NCBI GenBank assembly: GCA_003313425.1
Contig: NHZP01000005.1
Location: forward strand, 1,364,001-1,428,000
Direction of reading: 5' to 3'
DNA length: 64,000 bases
Source: Pseudopyrenochaeta lycopersici
Taxonomy: Eukaryota; Ascomycota; Dothideomycetes; Pleosporales; Pseudopyrenochaetaceae
Position 1 is the first letter of the stretch. Each line of letters opens with the position of its first letter. A program made the position numbers and the translations under genes. Positions 12,302 to 24,434 of the stretch are shown piece after piece. The notes under the pieces were generated by a model that was given only the letters and a program-made list of their open reading frames with translations, did not search any database and was not told the origin of the DNA.

Positions 12302-14783
12302 ATGCGCCGCCAGCCCATTGCCTGCCGCCGAGCAGTGCAATCCCTCCAGTCGCCCGCCCCGCCACACATTTGGATATCTGACGAGCAACTTTCTGTCGCT
12401 GTCAATCGATTTTTCCGCACCACATGCCCGCATCAAACGCGCCATGGCAGTCACGTTCCGGGGCCATTGGAAGCCAGGAGGAGGGCAGCCAAGCGTCGAA
12501 TGACTGTATCAGCCAACTTCTACCCCCAAGAAAGTCTTCCTCCGCCGTTCAGTCTCGGTGCGCTGTTCGGCTTCCGGAAGGACTCCCAGCCTTCGTGGAG
12601 ATATGAACCGCCATCGTTACCGCAGAATGGGCAGCCATTGGGTTTGCGTATGTTTGTGAAGCTATCTGAACAACATCTACACGTTATACTAATTCCTGGT
12701 AGTACCCAATGTGCCAACCCTAGAATCTCATCATGAGCCTACATCGCATGTTCATTCTCTTGCACCGCCCACCAGTCCTTTTCCATTCGGGCCTCCATAT
12801 CCTCTTCCACAGGAGCTTGCGCAAACAATTCTACGAGATCCAGGAAGGGGCTTGCGACCAGATATCAATGGTATAAAGAGCGAAAGTGAGACACTGAGTG
12901 CGGCCGGGGCCGGTATCAATGAAGCTGAAGAAGCGTCGCCTGATGTGCCTGATTTTGAGACATGCTTCGAGACGTTCAAATCGCGAGTTGCACATGCAGA
13001 CGACTTATCGGCGACTGATCGAAACTGGCTCTTGCGCGATGTTTTCCGATCATGCCGCCCCTCTCACCCCAACTCCTGGATTTACGGCGTCATGGTGGTC
13101 AAGCATCTTATGGAGCGGAAGTGGAACCCAGCGCCAGTATTCCGCAAAGATTCAAATTTCGCGATCCCGCCTACCTACACCGCTGAAAGTAAAGAGCTTC
13201 TAGAATGCCTGCAACAAATGTCTTCGTGGTTTCCGCAGAGCCTTCGACACTTTCACCGGCTGCACTTAAACTTAGCTGAAGCAGCATCGCATGCCGAGAC
13301 TTCGATAAACTTTGCACAAGAGTCTGAGCTCTTCCTACTGATTCGACAATTGTGGCAGTCTGCATTTTCGCAAGGCGCGAAAGTTGAGCGCTCAGTCATG
13401 GACACACTGCGAACACTCGCTGGCAAGCTTGGTACCCCTCACTCCAGTCGACCCCTACAGTCTATCCTGGCGAACATCACTGATGCAGATCATCATATCA
13501 CGCGTTTGATTGTGTCGGCTTCGGAGAAACAAGCTTGGTTCCCAGCGGCCGAGCATGTCCTGTCTTGTATACCTCAAGAAAGGCTCATCGATCTCGTCCC
13601 CTCAACCACCTTACACTTCGTCAACATGTTTGAGAATAAGACTCGGTTCCCGAAATGCACCTACAAGCATCGTTTGAGCACATGGCTGAAGCTTCTATAT
13701 CGAATTGATACCTCATTCGTACTGTCAGACTTGGCCTTGGCACAAATTGCAAAGCACATTTTTGCCATTCAGGCACCAATCCACGTCAAGCCGGACTTAT
13801 TGCTTGATGCCTTGGTCATGAAGCTTCACCACCAGCGCACATTGCAGGGGGCCTCAATTGAAAGACTATCCGAGCTTATTGCTTCTTCCACTATGGCCAC
13901 GCTGGAACACAGCAGCCCAGCAAGAGTAGAGGACTCGCTCGCACTTCTCTTCCTACAAATGAAGCGGGAGTCGTTGCCATATCAGGATTTGGCAGAACCA
14001 ATAGTAGCACTCATCGTCCGACACGCCGACTTGGGCTTAGTCTTGCGATTTTTGACTGCAATGGAACGACAAAAGTTAACAATACGCGATGCTTCCGTCG
14101 TGGATAGACTTATCACAGACAAGGTGGCTGTGATCCAACAGCGAAGGCGTCCTTCGTTGGAGACACAACGTCAGCACGATGCTTTTGCCTTGCGTACGTG
14201 CCAACGAATCTTCGAGGTACTGAGCAGAACCATCGCTCCATCTACTGTGAGTTTGCCTGTTGTTGTTAAGAAACAGGCGCTCGTCACGTTACAAGCCCAG
14301 CGCCAGTTCAAACAAATCCTTGACCGCGCTCGAGCAAACTATGCCTTACCGCTTGCATATCGTAACCTTACCACCGATATACCACTGCAGCAGCGAGTTA
14401 ATTTGATCCATCAACTGGCCCACCACTACTCCCTCGACATCACTCGCTCTTACCTGGAGACTTGCCGCGCAGTTTATTACCTATACAATTACCTTCGTGA
14501 ACACTCCCTGCCCATCGGCCCGCTTTTCACAAAAGCCGTTGTTCGCGTTTCCATTACCCGCCCCTTGATTGAGAATCGCTTCGTCAGTGCAAGACGGTTG
14601 ATATGGGTATGCCAGCTCGTTGCGAAGGTCGAGGGCGAGGATGTGGCGAAGAGGATTGAGAATGACTTCTGGCAATGGAGAGGTGATTTGTTGAGGTATG
14701 CTAAGAGTGTGTATGTGCATGCAGGCGGTGACTCAAAGGGGAAAGCGCATATTGGGACTATGAAGAAGCTAGGATTGATATGA
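12302..14783 (+). CDS. unassigned helical protein, probably mitochondrial, 808 aa
   Basis: Exon 1 12302-12647 and exon 2 12703-14783; the intron 12648-12702 (GTATGT..CTGGTAG, branch ACTAATT) restores one frame. The long second-exon frame alone would begin at GTG, so the upstream exon with ATG at 12302 is needed. The N-terminus is rich in Arg, Ser and Ala with no acidic residue in the first 27 positions, and further Arg clusters follow to about residue 75, which suggests a mitochondrial presequence. The rest is almost all predicted helix with repeated Leu/Ala-rich helix pairs, reminiscent of a PPR- or TPR-like solenoid, but I cannot assign repeats or name a family. No membrane helix. A role in organellar RNA or assembly would be a guess. 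Confidence 0.75.
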
Positions 14784-15804
14784 TGTCTGAGAAGGGCGGT
14801 TCATAGCATGTGTAGGAAGTGCGGTGAGACGCACTTCGACCTGTACACAAATGTCAAAAATCTTGAACCCAATAGTTGGCTTGTGTTCACCCGTAAGCGT
14901 GCATGACAAGATGGTGTTACTGACCGCGATGCATTTGGGAGAAGAGATATCGCAGTGTGAGCTTTGAGACTCATCGACAGGATTGGGTTAGTACATGTAC
15001 CTTTGCATGTGAGTCTCTCGTTGCTGGTTTCTTTTTCACAAACTGTTGCTCCTATCATTATCTCGAAAAAGCTCCCAATCCTATACAAAGTCGCTCAACT
15101 CTCACGGTTCCTCCCACAGTAGCTTGTGCTTCATACGCTGCTCACAGTACGAATTACAGCACATCAACATGGCAATGAAGAGGATAACAGTAGGGGCGCC
15201 CTCGCCGCCGTCTCAGGTCAATTATTGGTTGACCATGCTCAAAGAAAATCTCATTGTTGCTGGCTCTCAACTGCGATTTTTATAGGTTGCAAGAGGATGT
15301 AAGTAATCGGCCTGAGCATATGGACTGGGTTCCACGAGATCAAAGAGCGCCAACCAGGAAGGGCAAGGTCGCAGGGCACTCCTTCCCCACTTCACATTCA
15401 TGATGATTGAGCGAGCAACCCACTTTGCATCTGGCATATGTGGTATCTTGTAGAATAACAGGGAAAAGATTTTCTTAGTCACCTTGTGAGAAGGTGTCTG
15501 AATCTGCGACCCGCTTACATGATCCGGGCTTCCGCGTGAACCGACGTCATCTGATACAGGCCTTGCGGAAACTTAGAAACTTGGTCTGCCAGCAAAGCGC
15601 AGGTGGACTGATATTGAAATTTTCAAGCTTTCAGTGGTCTGAAGCTTGTCGCGACTGACTCAAGAGTTATTCCATGTTTACGGTCGACTACACCGGACTT
15701 CAATACCGACTGTCGCAGCATCTGCGTTGAGTGCGGCCTCATATTGGACGACATTTCCGACAGTAACAAGGTTCTTGAATCATTGGCTGGCAGAAAGGGA
15801 CAAG
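14784..15804. other. intergenic, no gene seen
   Basis: About 1 kb containing the 3' UTR of the 12302 gene and the promoter of the FluG-like gene. Small ORFs lack features. An in-frame TGA at 15640 bounds the FluG frame upstream. Confidence 0.5.
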
Positions 15805-18711
15805 ATGGAACAAAGCGCTCTTCCGCCTAGACCGACTATCGAACAACTGCGACATGTCGCAAACAACTATCCCATTATCGACAATCATGCGCACAACCTC
15901 ATTCTTCCAACACACTCGGATACCATACCATTCGAAACCATCACGACAGAAGCGCAAGGGCGAGCACTAAGGGATACTTTCAAGTCTTTACCTCATTTGC
16001 GAGCAGCAAAACAGTTGCGCAACCTCTACGAATGCGGAGAAGATGCTGATTGGGAGGACATTCTGGAACAGAGAGTTGAATGGCTTCGGAGCGACCCGGA
16101 ACGTCTGCACAACCGGTGTTTTGAAGGTGTTCATGCTTTGTTGATTGATGATGGACTCGCCGGCCCAGAGAAAGTGTATCCGTATGGATATCATGACAGA
16201 TACACAAAAGCGCCCAGCAAACGAATCGTACGCATCGAGACAGTTGCTGAGCGTTTGATGGAAAGCATTATCCTAGATGCTAGTGAAGATGATTTGAGCA
16301 AGGCTAAATTTCTACCTGATACCTGGGTGGCGTTCACAGATGAGTTTGAGCGCGAGATCCAGGAAGCCGTTCAAGATCGCGACGTTGCTGGATTCAAGAC
16401 CGTTATCTGCTACCGAACGGGTCTCGATATCGAACCTGACTACGAGCAGGCTGCGAGGGCAGTCGGTCACCCTTTTGAGCGTTATGTAAAGGCCTGCATT
16501 CGAAAACGCAACTACAGGATTGAAAAGAAGGCGTTGAACGATTATCTCGTACTACGGACGCTGGAGATCATCTCAGAGCGGCTACCGCATTCAGATGCCT
16601 TGGCTAAACCACTGCAACTCCATACCGGTCTCGGAGATAATGATATCAATCTCCTCGAATCAAATCCATCGTATCTGCAGCCCCTTATCGAGAACTACCC
16701 GAGTGTTCCATTTGTGTTGCTCCACTCAGCATATCCGTACACTAGGGAAGCGGGCTACCTTGCAACAGTGTATCGCCATGTGTATCTTGACATAGGCGAA
16801 GTATTTCCCATGGTCAGCCGAGATGGCCAGAGATCGATTCTGCGTCAAGCTATGGAGTTGGTACCGGGTAGCAAGTTACTGTATTCGAGCGACGGGCATT
16901 GGTTTCCGGAGACGTTTTGGCTGGCGAATCTACAATTCCGTGAAGTGTGGCTTGAGGTAGGCTAGACATAAATCGCTCGTTGGCAAATGAAATACTGACA
17001 CTCGCAGGTGCTCATTGACTACGTTCAAAAAGGCGATCTTACTCCACACCAAGCCATAGCTATGACAAAGGATATCCTCTTCAATAACTCCAATAATCTG
17101 TACGATATGCGTTACGAAGCGGTGTTTGATGAGACCATCCAAGAAACTCCAAAGCAAATTGCATACAATCCGAAGCCTACAGCGCAATCGCCATACCGGT
17201 CATCCTCAGCTCCTCCACCACCCCAAGGGTCTGGTCTAGCTAGCCGAGCTGCAACTATGGATACTTCTACTGCCCAGCCTCCATCTCCTTATTCGCCCTC
17301 CTTTCCTCCTCCACCTAAAGTTCCGCGGGTGTATGATATCCAGCTGTTTGACAAGTTTGAAGAACGAAATCCTGATGTAAAATTCATCTACGTTCAATGG
17401 CTCGACTACATGGCTACCGTCCGCGCTCGAATTGTTCCCATCAAAGAGTTCTCTCGAATAATTCGTGCAGGAGAGCGGATCGGTATTTCGCAAGGCAATA
17501 CAGGTACCTTGCAAAACGACACGCTTACACCCGTTGTCAACACTACTGGCCAGATCTATGTAGAGCCCGATCTCCGCTCTCTTCGTCGAACGCACAACAA
17601 AGACCCCTTACCCTCTGCAACGGTGCTCTCATACTGGCGATCCGAATCTGGAAATGCGATCCGCGAGTGCCCGCGCAACAACCTTGAGACCTTAATCAAT
17701 ACTCTCCAGTACACACACGCTACAACTCTCCTCATTGGCTTTGAAATCGAAGTCACATTCCTATCCCGCAACTCGGACAACACGTCACAGCCCTACTCCC
17801 CCCTGACCAAGACGCATGCTTGGGGCACTCTAACCCCTGAGCAATGGCTCCAGCTCCCTTTCCTATCAGAAATTGTATTGGGGTTGGAAGAGATGGGAAT
17901 TGAAGTGCAGCAATTCCACGCGGAAAGTGGGCAGGGACAGTACGAATTCGTCCTCCCGCCCAGTCCACCACTGCTCGCTGTGGACACTTTGATTCAAGCA
18001 AGGCAGGTCATTGCGCAAATAGCATCGCTCCACGGCCTTCGAGCTACGCTACATCCCAAGCCGTTCGAGGGCATAGGCACTGCGGCACACGCACATATTT
18101 CTCTCAGCCCTCCAGACCGCGATATGTCGTTCTTCGTCGGCGGTGTACTCGCCCACTTACCAGCCATCTGCGCCTTTACGATGCCGGAAGCTGTTAGCTA
18201 TGGACGCGTCGTTGACGATCACTGGTAAGTGTCGTTATCCTCAAGCTGCACATGAGCCATAAATTAACTTTGATACAGGACTGGAGGAACCTGGATAAGC
18301 TGGGGTACGCAGAACCGCGAAACACCACTCCGCCGCGTCACCACTGGACGCTGGGAAATCCGATGTTTGGACGGCTTAGCAAATATGTACCTCGCAATAT
18401 CCGCCATCATCGCTGCCGGCCTGCTAGGTTTGTCCTCTGCATCCCACAGTCAAGTCGAGTTCACCCAGCGCGATGTCCAAGTCAATCCATCCACGCTGGA
18501 TGAAGAAGGACGAGCGCACTACGGCATTACGCAGAAGATGCCCGCGAGTATCGAGGAAGCGCTTGGTGCTTTGGCGAACGATGGCGCCCTGAACGAAGCG
18601 TTGGCGCAAGGGTTGGTGCAGGATTATCTTGCTATGAAGGAGAGTGAGCGGAAAATGTTGGAGAGGATGGATGAGCGGGAGAGGAGAGTGTTTTTAATCG
18701 AGCGGTATTAA
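15805..18711 (+). CDS. FluG-like fusion: amidohydrolase_2 plus glutamine synthetase-like domain
   Basis: Three exons (15805-16956, 17008-18224, 18279-18711; introns of 51 and 54 bp) give 933 aa. Residues 1-about 420 are an amidohydrolase with the metal-binding HAH at 28-30, a second motif QLHTGLGDND and the late aspartate in YSSDGHWFPE. A Pro/Ser-rich linker (about 435-490) follows, then a type I glutamine-synthetase-like domain with HAESGQGQYEF, THAWG and AHAHISL and the C-terminal WEIRCLDGLANMYLA. Aspergillus FluG has the same order and is needed to make an extracellular signal that starts conidiation; the enzymatic reaction is not settled, and many genomes carry FluG paralogues of unknown role. 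The ATG at 15805 is chosen because the frame upstream starts only at TTG and the domain begins about 20 residues later. Confidence 0.9.
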
Positions 18712-19715
18712 ATTGGGCGTTGCAGATGTTATGAAGAACGACTAACGATACCGATGAATTGTTATGTTTCTGTAGAGCTTTTGTTTCCTTCGCTGGAATT
18801 TTTGATATCCTTTACTAGCTATATACACTGAAACGAAGCATGAGTGTTTTTATTTTATTTTCAAAGTATTCCTCACTTCTTTCCTCATTTATAAGTAAAT
18901 ATCCAAATTTATTGCCATATGCAGACTCATTCATACTCAGGGTCATATTCTCACGCCATCAAATAATCCGCTTATTCCTCTCTCTTTCCTAGATAATCTT
19001 TTTACTCCGTCAAAACACAGTCGCTCAGCGTCACTATTATGCAAAAAAACCCTCTCTTAAGTCTTAAGAATCGCTCAGAACAATCACATTCTAGCTATTA
19101 TCTGCTTTGCACATTGCAGCAATTCGTAATGGCTGCGGCTCACCTCATGACTTGATATGTCTCTACTCCTAGATCATGTACACTTGTAGCCTGTGGTGGG
19201 ACTTGTATTCGTCAACGACGAAAGGAAGAATGGAGGTTAATTGTTCGAGGTACCATGGTAGTCATGTTCTCGAGCTGTGAGTATGCAACATTGTCTGCTT
19301 ACGGTACGAATAGCTGAAAAGGAAGCTGGGTATTTGTGATATTGGAAGGAGGGTGGTGAAGTGATACTATGATTATTGGGGTCGTCCCATATATTTTATG
19401 GAAAACATGCAATTTCAGTTCAGAAGACTTGAAATATGTTCTGTACATTTTCAGCAATTTGAGAAGATACGGCTGTGTACGATATAGCTAACAGATGAAA
19501 AAGTAAAAAAATAATGGGTGAGATTTTACGTTGCATTTGAGTGTGCAATTTCTTTATAAATGTACAGCAAAGATTACAACTCAATCTAATGTCAGTTCCC
19601 CTAGCTAACCCTTCCCACTGCATCAAGTGATGCTCGTTGACGAGAATATCCAGACCACGCAAGCTATGCAAGAAAAGCCAAGTTCCGCACCCACAGAGCC
19701 AAAATGCTGAATTAT
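18712..19715. other. intergenic between convergent genes, no gene seen
   Basis: About 1 kb of moderately AT-rich sequence holding the 3' UTRs of the FluG-like and GH72 genes. No ORF of substance and no repeat. Confidence 0.6.
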
Positions 19716-21517
19716 TTACAGCAGAACCATGGCCATGCCCGAGGCAACAGCGGCAACGACGTACATGCCGAGGCCGAAAACTCCGTTGCTGAATTGGGGA
19801 GTATAGAGACCCGCAGCAGCGCCCTGGGAGCCGGCGGCTGAGGCACCCGAGCCAGTGGCCTTGGGAGCAGAGCTGACGACACCAGTGCCATCAGCGCCAG
19901 CCTCCTTGAGCAATGCTGAGCAGCCAGAAGCAGTAGGGGTAGCAGCAGCAGCCTTAGTGGTAGCTTTGCCCTTGAAGGCGCAGCCGCCCTTGACAGCATC
20001 GGCATAGGCGTTGACAGCAAAGGAAAGCTGCTCCTTGTTGGAGCACATGCCATACGAGCCGTAGGGACCTGAGGTAGCGTTCTTGTTGATACCCTGGCAG
20101 TACTCTCCGTCCTTCTCGCCGCAGACGAAACCAAACATGTCACCATAGTCCTTCTCAGCGACCTTGTCCGCAACAACGCAGCTAAGTGTCTCCATCATGC
20201 AGCTGCAGAGTTGGGCATTGGCAGTGGGCGGAAGAGGATCCGACTCAGCCTCCCATTTACCTGCGGTGACCTTAGGGCATGCAGCAGCGGCCGTGTTGGT
20301 GGGGTTGTAGGCGTCCATCTTAACACCGCTAGGGGTGGCCTTGGCGATTTCCTTGGACAGGTTCTCAAAGTCCTTGTTGGTTGTGACTTTGCCATTGGAG
20401 ATGGTGGCGAGACCTGAGAATTGTTAGTGTTATATTCAGCGTACACGACAGTTGAAGGACTCACCGAACTTGTTCTCCTCCTCAAAGTACATGTACACAA
20501 TACCACCGGACCACACGCCTGTCATCTGCTTGCCGTAGAGAGCGCCAACTTCAGTGAACAGACGTGGGCGGGGAGTGTTGCAGCCATACTCGGCGAAGAA
20601 GACGGGCACATTGTACTTCTCAAAGTTCTTGGTTTGAACATCGAAGCCAGACTCAGTGAAGGACGAATCACCGCACCACGAGTAGATGTTGTAACCCCAG
20701 AAATCGATAGCATCTTCAGCATTGCCGCAGTCGAAGTAGTTGGCCATGTTCTCACGAATATCGGCATCGTCATTGGTGGCATATCCGACACCAATTGGGC
20801 GATAGTTCTTGCTCTTGATGTAGGCCTTTGTGTCACGAACGGCAGCCTTGACAAACGCACTGGCGACTGTGTTGTTTGGCTGATTGGAGACCTCGTTACC
20901 GGCAAAGAAACCAAGGGTATTAGAGTACTTCATCAACTCATCGACAACGCTTGTGTAGCGCTCATAGAGTTCTACGGTCCATCCAGGGTCGTCACGGTTG
21001 ATTGAGTTTCCGGGCTCTGACAAGTCGGCAATGACATAGATTCCAGCGTCTGCCAGTGCATCCATGCATTCCTTGTGGTCCTTCTCCGGGTCGATGGCGT
21101 ATACACGGATCGTGTTGGTCTGGATCTTCTTGAGAAACTCGATGTCGCGCTTGCATGATGTGGCGTCTGCAAGAGGGTCCGTGATCTTGAGGCCGTCGGT
21201 ATCGGTTTGCGACGTGTTGGAGTTGATTTCCTCTGCTGACTGTGAGTTTTAAGTCTTAGGTGAGTAGTTGGGGCGCCGTACGTTGGTATGCAACACCCTT
21301 CATAAAACTAGAACGGGGTTAGTCAGGCTAATGTATAGTGAGTCGCGAGTAGTACTTACAACTGTGTGCCATTTGTCTTGTAGAAAAACTTCTGGCCCTG
21401 GACGATGTCAGCTTCAGGGATGGCGCCTGCTGTACAACCTCATACCTTGATAACGATCGGGTCAACTGCGGCTTGCACACCGGCAAGCAGCGCAGTAACA
21501 GCGATAAGACCGCGCAT
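19716..21517 (-). CDS. GH72 1,3-beta-glucanosyltransferase with X8/CBM43 domain (Gel/Gas family), GPI-anchored
   Basis: Cell-surface enzyme that cuts 1,3-beta-glucan and transfers the new end to another chain, elongating and branching the wall glucan. Five exons: 21517-21446, 21397-21360, 21307-21282, 21232-20465, 20413-19716; introns of 48, 52, 49 and 50 bp; 533 aa. The third intron must use the second of two CAG acceptors so that the family motif GVAYQQE forms. Signal peptide about 1-16. The GH72 catalytic pair is Glu159 (GNEVSNQ) and Glu260 (FAEYGCN), close to Gas1 Glu161/Glu262. A cysteine-rich X8 domain follows (about 375-465), then a Ser/Ala-rich stretch and a hydrophobic C-terminus ([14 protein letters not shown]) typical of a GPI signal. 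It lies 2.9 kb from, and divergent to, the gene for the synthase that makes its substrate. Confidence 0.95.
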
Positions 21518-23832
21518 AGTGATAAAAATGCTACAAGAAATTGTCCAAGATATGTCGAAGGGGTTGGCAAGAGCTTGGTGTTGAGGCGCCGAGAAATGAT
21601 GCTAATGAGTGTGAAGAAGGTGTTTTGGAAACGGGAATACAGGGGCAAAGAGCGTGGCGCAACAGCAAGTGATGCTGTATGCGATAATGAATATTAAAAA
21701 AGGATGTAGCGACGGACTGATAAAACAGAGAAATCACTTGAGAAACACCTCTGAGGCAGCCAGAGTGAAAGAGTGCGAGGTCCACAAGCTTCGCCCAAGA
21801 AGGATCGGCGAGAGTTGAACGTTCCCCTGACTAGCCCCGTTTCGCATTCCAGGCCCGAGCGCGGCTGCGACAGCCTTCTGATTGCTGGAACATCACGTCT
21901 CAGGTTGGAAGGTGCACCCATTTGCTACTCTACCGCTCAATCGCGACTTGACAGATCGTCGAGCGTATCCATCATTGAGCAAAATCGACGAGTCAAAACA
22001 GAATTTGATCCCAGTTTTTGCAGTTCACGGTGCACAAGATCAGGCATGCCGACGCGTACGCCCAATTTCTTTGCTCCCCACACCACCGAGAAGGCCGCCC
22101 GCCCCACTGCGGATCGTGTTGCTAATTTTGACTGGCGTATGTCATTGCTTGTAAAGTGCACAAAAGTCACGTTTTAGGATTGCCGGGTGGTGCCGGAGCC
22201 GTGTTAGACGTGCAGTGTAAGTGAAGATCCCATGGGCTGCTCGAGGGATGTCGCTGGCTGGCGTGCAATCGTGCAACACTCAAGCGTGTTACACACAGCC
22301 TCGTGGAGTGTTTACCGGAGGGACCGGTACCTGAGGTCGCCTGAGGAATGTCTGCAGCTGAGACGTACCTGTGGCGAAGTCGCGCATGCTTGAGGCGGCC
22401 AATCGAACAGCGTCTGCCGAGATCATCCGCGTAGGTTGTTCCAGTTGCTGCTCGCCTTGCCCGCGACTGGTCTGTCCCGGACGGGGATTGGATAGGACCA
22501 TCACAGAAAGCAGATCCTTCGCGCCAGCTGTTAGGTTCTTCTAGACTGGAAGGGCGAGGAGGGAGCGCAATTCGTTGAGGCTTCTACGGCGAGAGGTCGC
22601 GGAGGTTTTATTCAATGCCCACACAAAGTGGAGCCTTGGACGGGCCTCTGCGGTTCCTGCATGCCCGAAAATCTGCTCGAGCTGGCAGGCTACACTATAG
22701 ACAGGCCCTAAGACGAACTAGGTGAGACGCATGCATGAAGTCTGCATGCCAACGCAATGATGAGCTCAACTGCAATAACCGGCTTATGATCCAATTTTGA
22801 CACTCTGTAACAGGCTCATTCGCCTTGAGCTCAACGTGCGGAATCAGGCCGATCTAAATTAGCACCCAGACCAGGCCCCATGTCTGCCGTGATGGCAATT
22901 TCGTCACTCAGCGATACCGTTCGCAGCAGCTCCAATCTATCCGCCTGCAAGGCTCAGGAGTCAGGATTTGTGCTTACGGCAACTCCATTAATGGTGCACT
23001 CGGACCCAGGACTGACGGCAAGCCGTGGGACGGAAGACGGCGGGCGCAGAGCATCCGGCGTGTGTCCGGCGCCAGCCTCAACAGTTCGCTGGCGGCCATC
23101 AGCCCCCTTCGCATTGCGACACCCAGTAACGGTTGACTAGGATTCAGCGGGAGCGCGCCACGTCGCGATTGGATGCACGATAAGCAAACCCTATCGCTAT
23201 CAGCGTCGGTGTCGACGAACCGGGCAAAGCTGGCAGAGCCAATCCCGATGCTGGTCCACTAGTTTCGCTTTGATCATCGCGCTTCCTCCACCGTTGTTGG
23301 TCCTTCGGTTGGGTGGTGCGTGGTCAGCTTCCAGCAACGCGAGCGAGAGGCACACTGAATAGCCAGCGGGGGGTATGGGGAAAGCAGAGCGACAATCGGG
23401 CTCCATGGAGCTGTCAGCCAGTGTTTTGCAAAATGTGAAATAAATATTGACGACATGCATGTCCACTGGGGGGCGACATTATCGATATGCAGCAGATCGG
23501 GCATGCCAACCTGGTGGGATTCGCAGACTTGATTTTGGCTGCCCCAGCATTCCTGCCACCGGCCGCGTGCAATGCAACGAGACAGTGGGCACAAGAGCAG
23601 GTTTGCAGGCCGTCTGTTTCTCGAGGAGATGCCACGCATTTGTACTTGCGTACATCGCTGTGCTTGCTGCATTCAAGGTGGCAACATCGATTGCGTTTAG
23701 TGAATGCTGGCGAAGGGTACCCATGCGCAGCGCCTCTCACCGCGTTAGACTAGCTTGGCGTGGAGCCTTTCATTTTCAGGGGAAACTTGTAAAAAGCTCT
23801 TTGCCTGCCCATCCGCATTCCACACTGTCGCT

Positions 23833-23895
23833 CACTCCCCAACACCTCCTCCTCTCCCTCCTCTCCTTCCACCCTGCCTCTCGTTTTATTTGCGT
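23833..23895 (+). promoter_or_regulatory. CT-rich tract upstream of FKS1
   Basis: Strongly pyrimidine-biased plus strand (runs such as CCTCCTCCTCTCCCTCC) about 550-600 bp before the FKS1 ATG. CT blocks near transcription starts are common in highly expressed filamentous-fungal genes; the assignment is inference. Confidence 0.4.
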
Positions 23896-24324
23896 GAGGG
23901 TTTTCTTTTCGCGGAACACCTCCCACCCACTCCGAAGGGGAGCCGCACCCGCCACCTAATACCCAAAGTTCGCCCAGTAGCAGCAAGCGCCGACTCGCCG
24001 CGCGTCTCTCCTGGCAACCACCACCACCACCTGCAGCTGCATCCAGCGCTATCCACTCGTTAGCACGATAACAACCCCAAGACACTCGCTCGACGGGCAG
24101 GCTCGAGCACTCTAGCCTGTGCTACTTCCACACCGTCGCTCCCGTGGTAAACACCTGGTGTTTGTTTCACCTCGACCGCCAATTGCCTCCCTCGCTACCT
24201 GCGACAACAACACTCGTTCACCCCCGCCCTCTGCTCGCACCTGCTGCTGCACTTATCTTCCGCTCTATCCCGGCAGCTGGATCCAATTAATCACCACTGC
24301 CGCTCCTAATGCCCATTGTTTGAG

Positions 24325-24403
24325 GTACGCTGCTCCGACTGCTCGTGTTTCAGCTCTCGCCAGCCGCCCCGGATCAACAGCTCGTTAACAAATTGTCTCA
24401 CAG
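24325..24403 (+). other. possible 5' UTR intron of FKS1
   Basis: GTACGC donor at 24325 and GTCTCACAG acceptor ending at 24403, with a GTTAAC branch-like site, 31 bp before the ATG. It fits the size of local introns but is supported only by signals, not by a reading frame. Confidence 0.3.
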
Positions 24404-24434
24404 GTTCTACATCGTAAATTAATCACTCCCCAAG

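Larger units (their letters stand above)
21518..24434. other. large divergent promoter region between GH72 gene and FKS1
   Basis: About 2.9 kb with no supported gene; ORFs up to 170 codons lack motifs, and several use non-ATG starts. The last 700 bp before FKS1 contain a CT-rich tract and a possible leader intron and are probably core promoter and 5' UTR. Confidence 0.5.

Noticed and set aside
11672..12445. 257-codon minus ORF upstream of and overlapping the 12302 gene
   Set aside because: It lies antisense to the first exon of a well-supported gene and in GC-rich DNA; Gly/Leu/Ser/His-rich composition without motifs looks like chance.
15646..15804. N-terminal extension of the FluG-like protein
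   Set aside because: Opens only at TTG after an in-frame TGA at 15640, and the family domain begins just after the ATG at 15805.
23447..23959. 170-codon plus ORF upstream of FKS1
   Set aside because: Non-ATG start and pyrimidine-driven composition; lies in the probable FKS1 leader and promoter.
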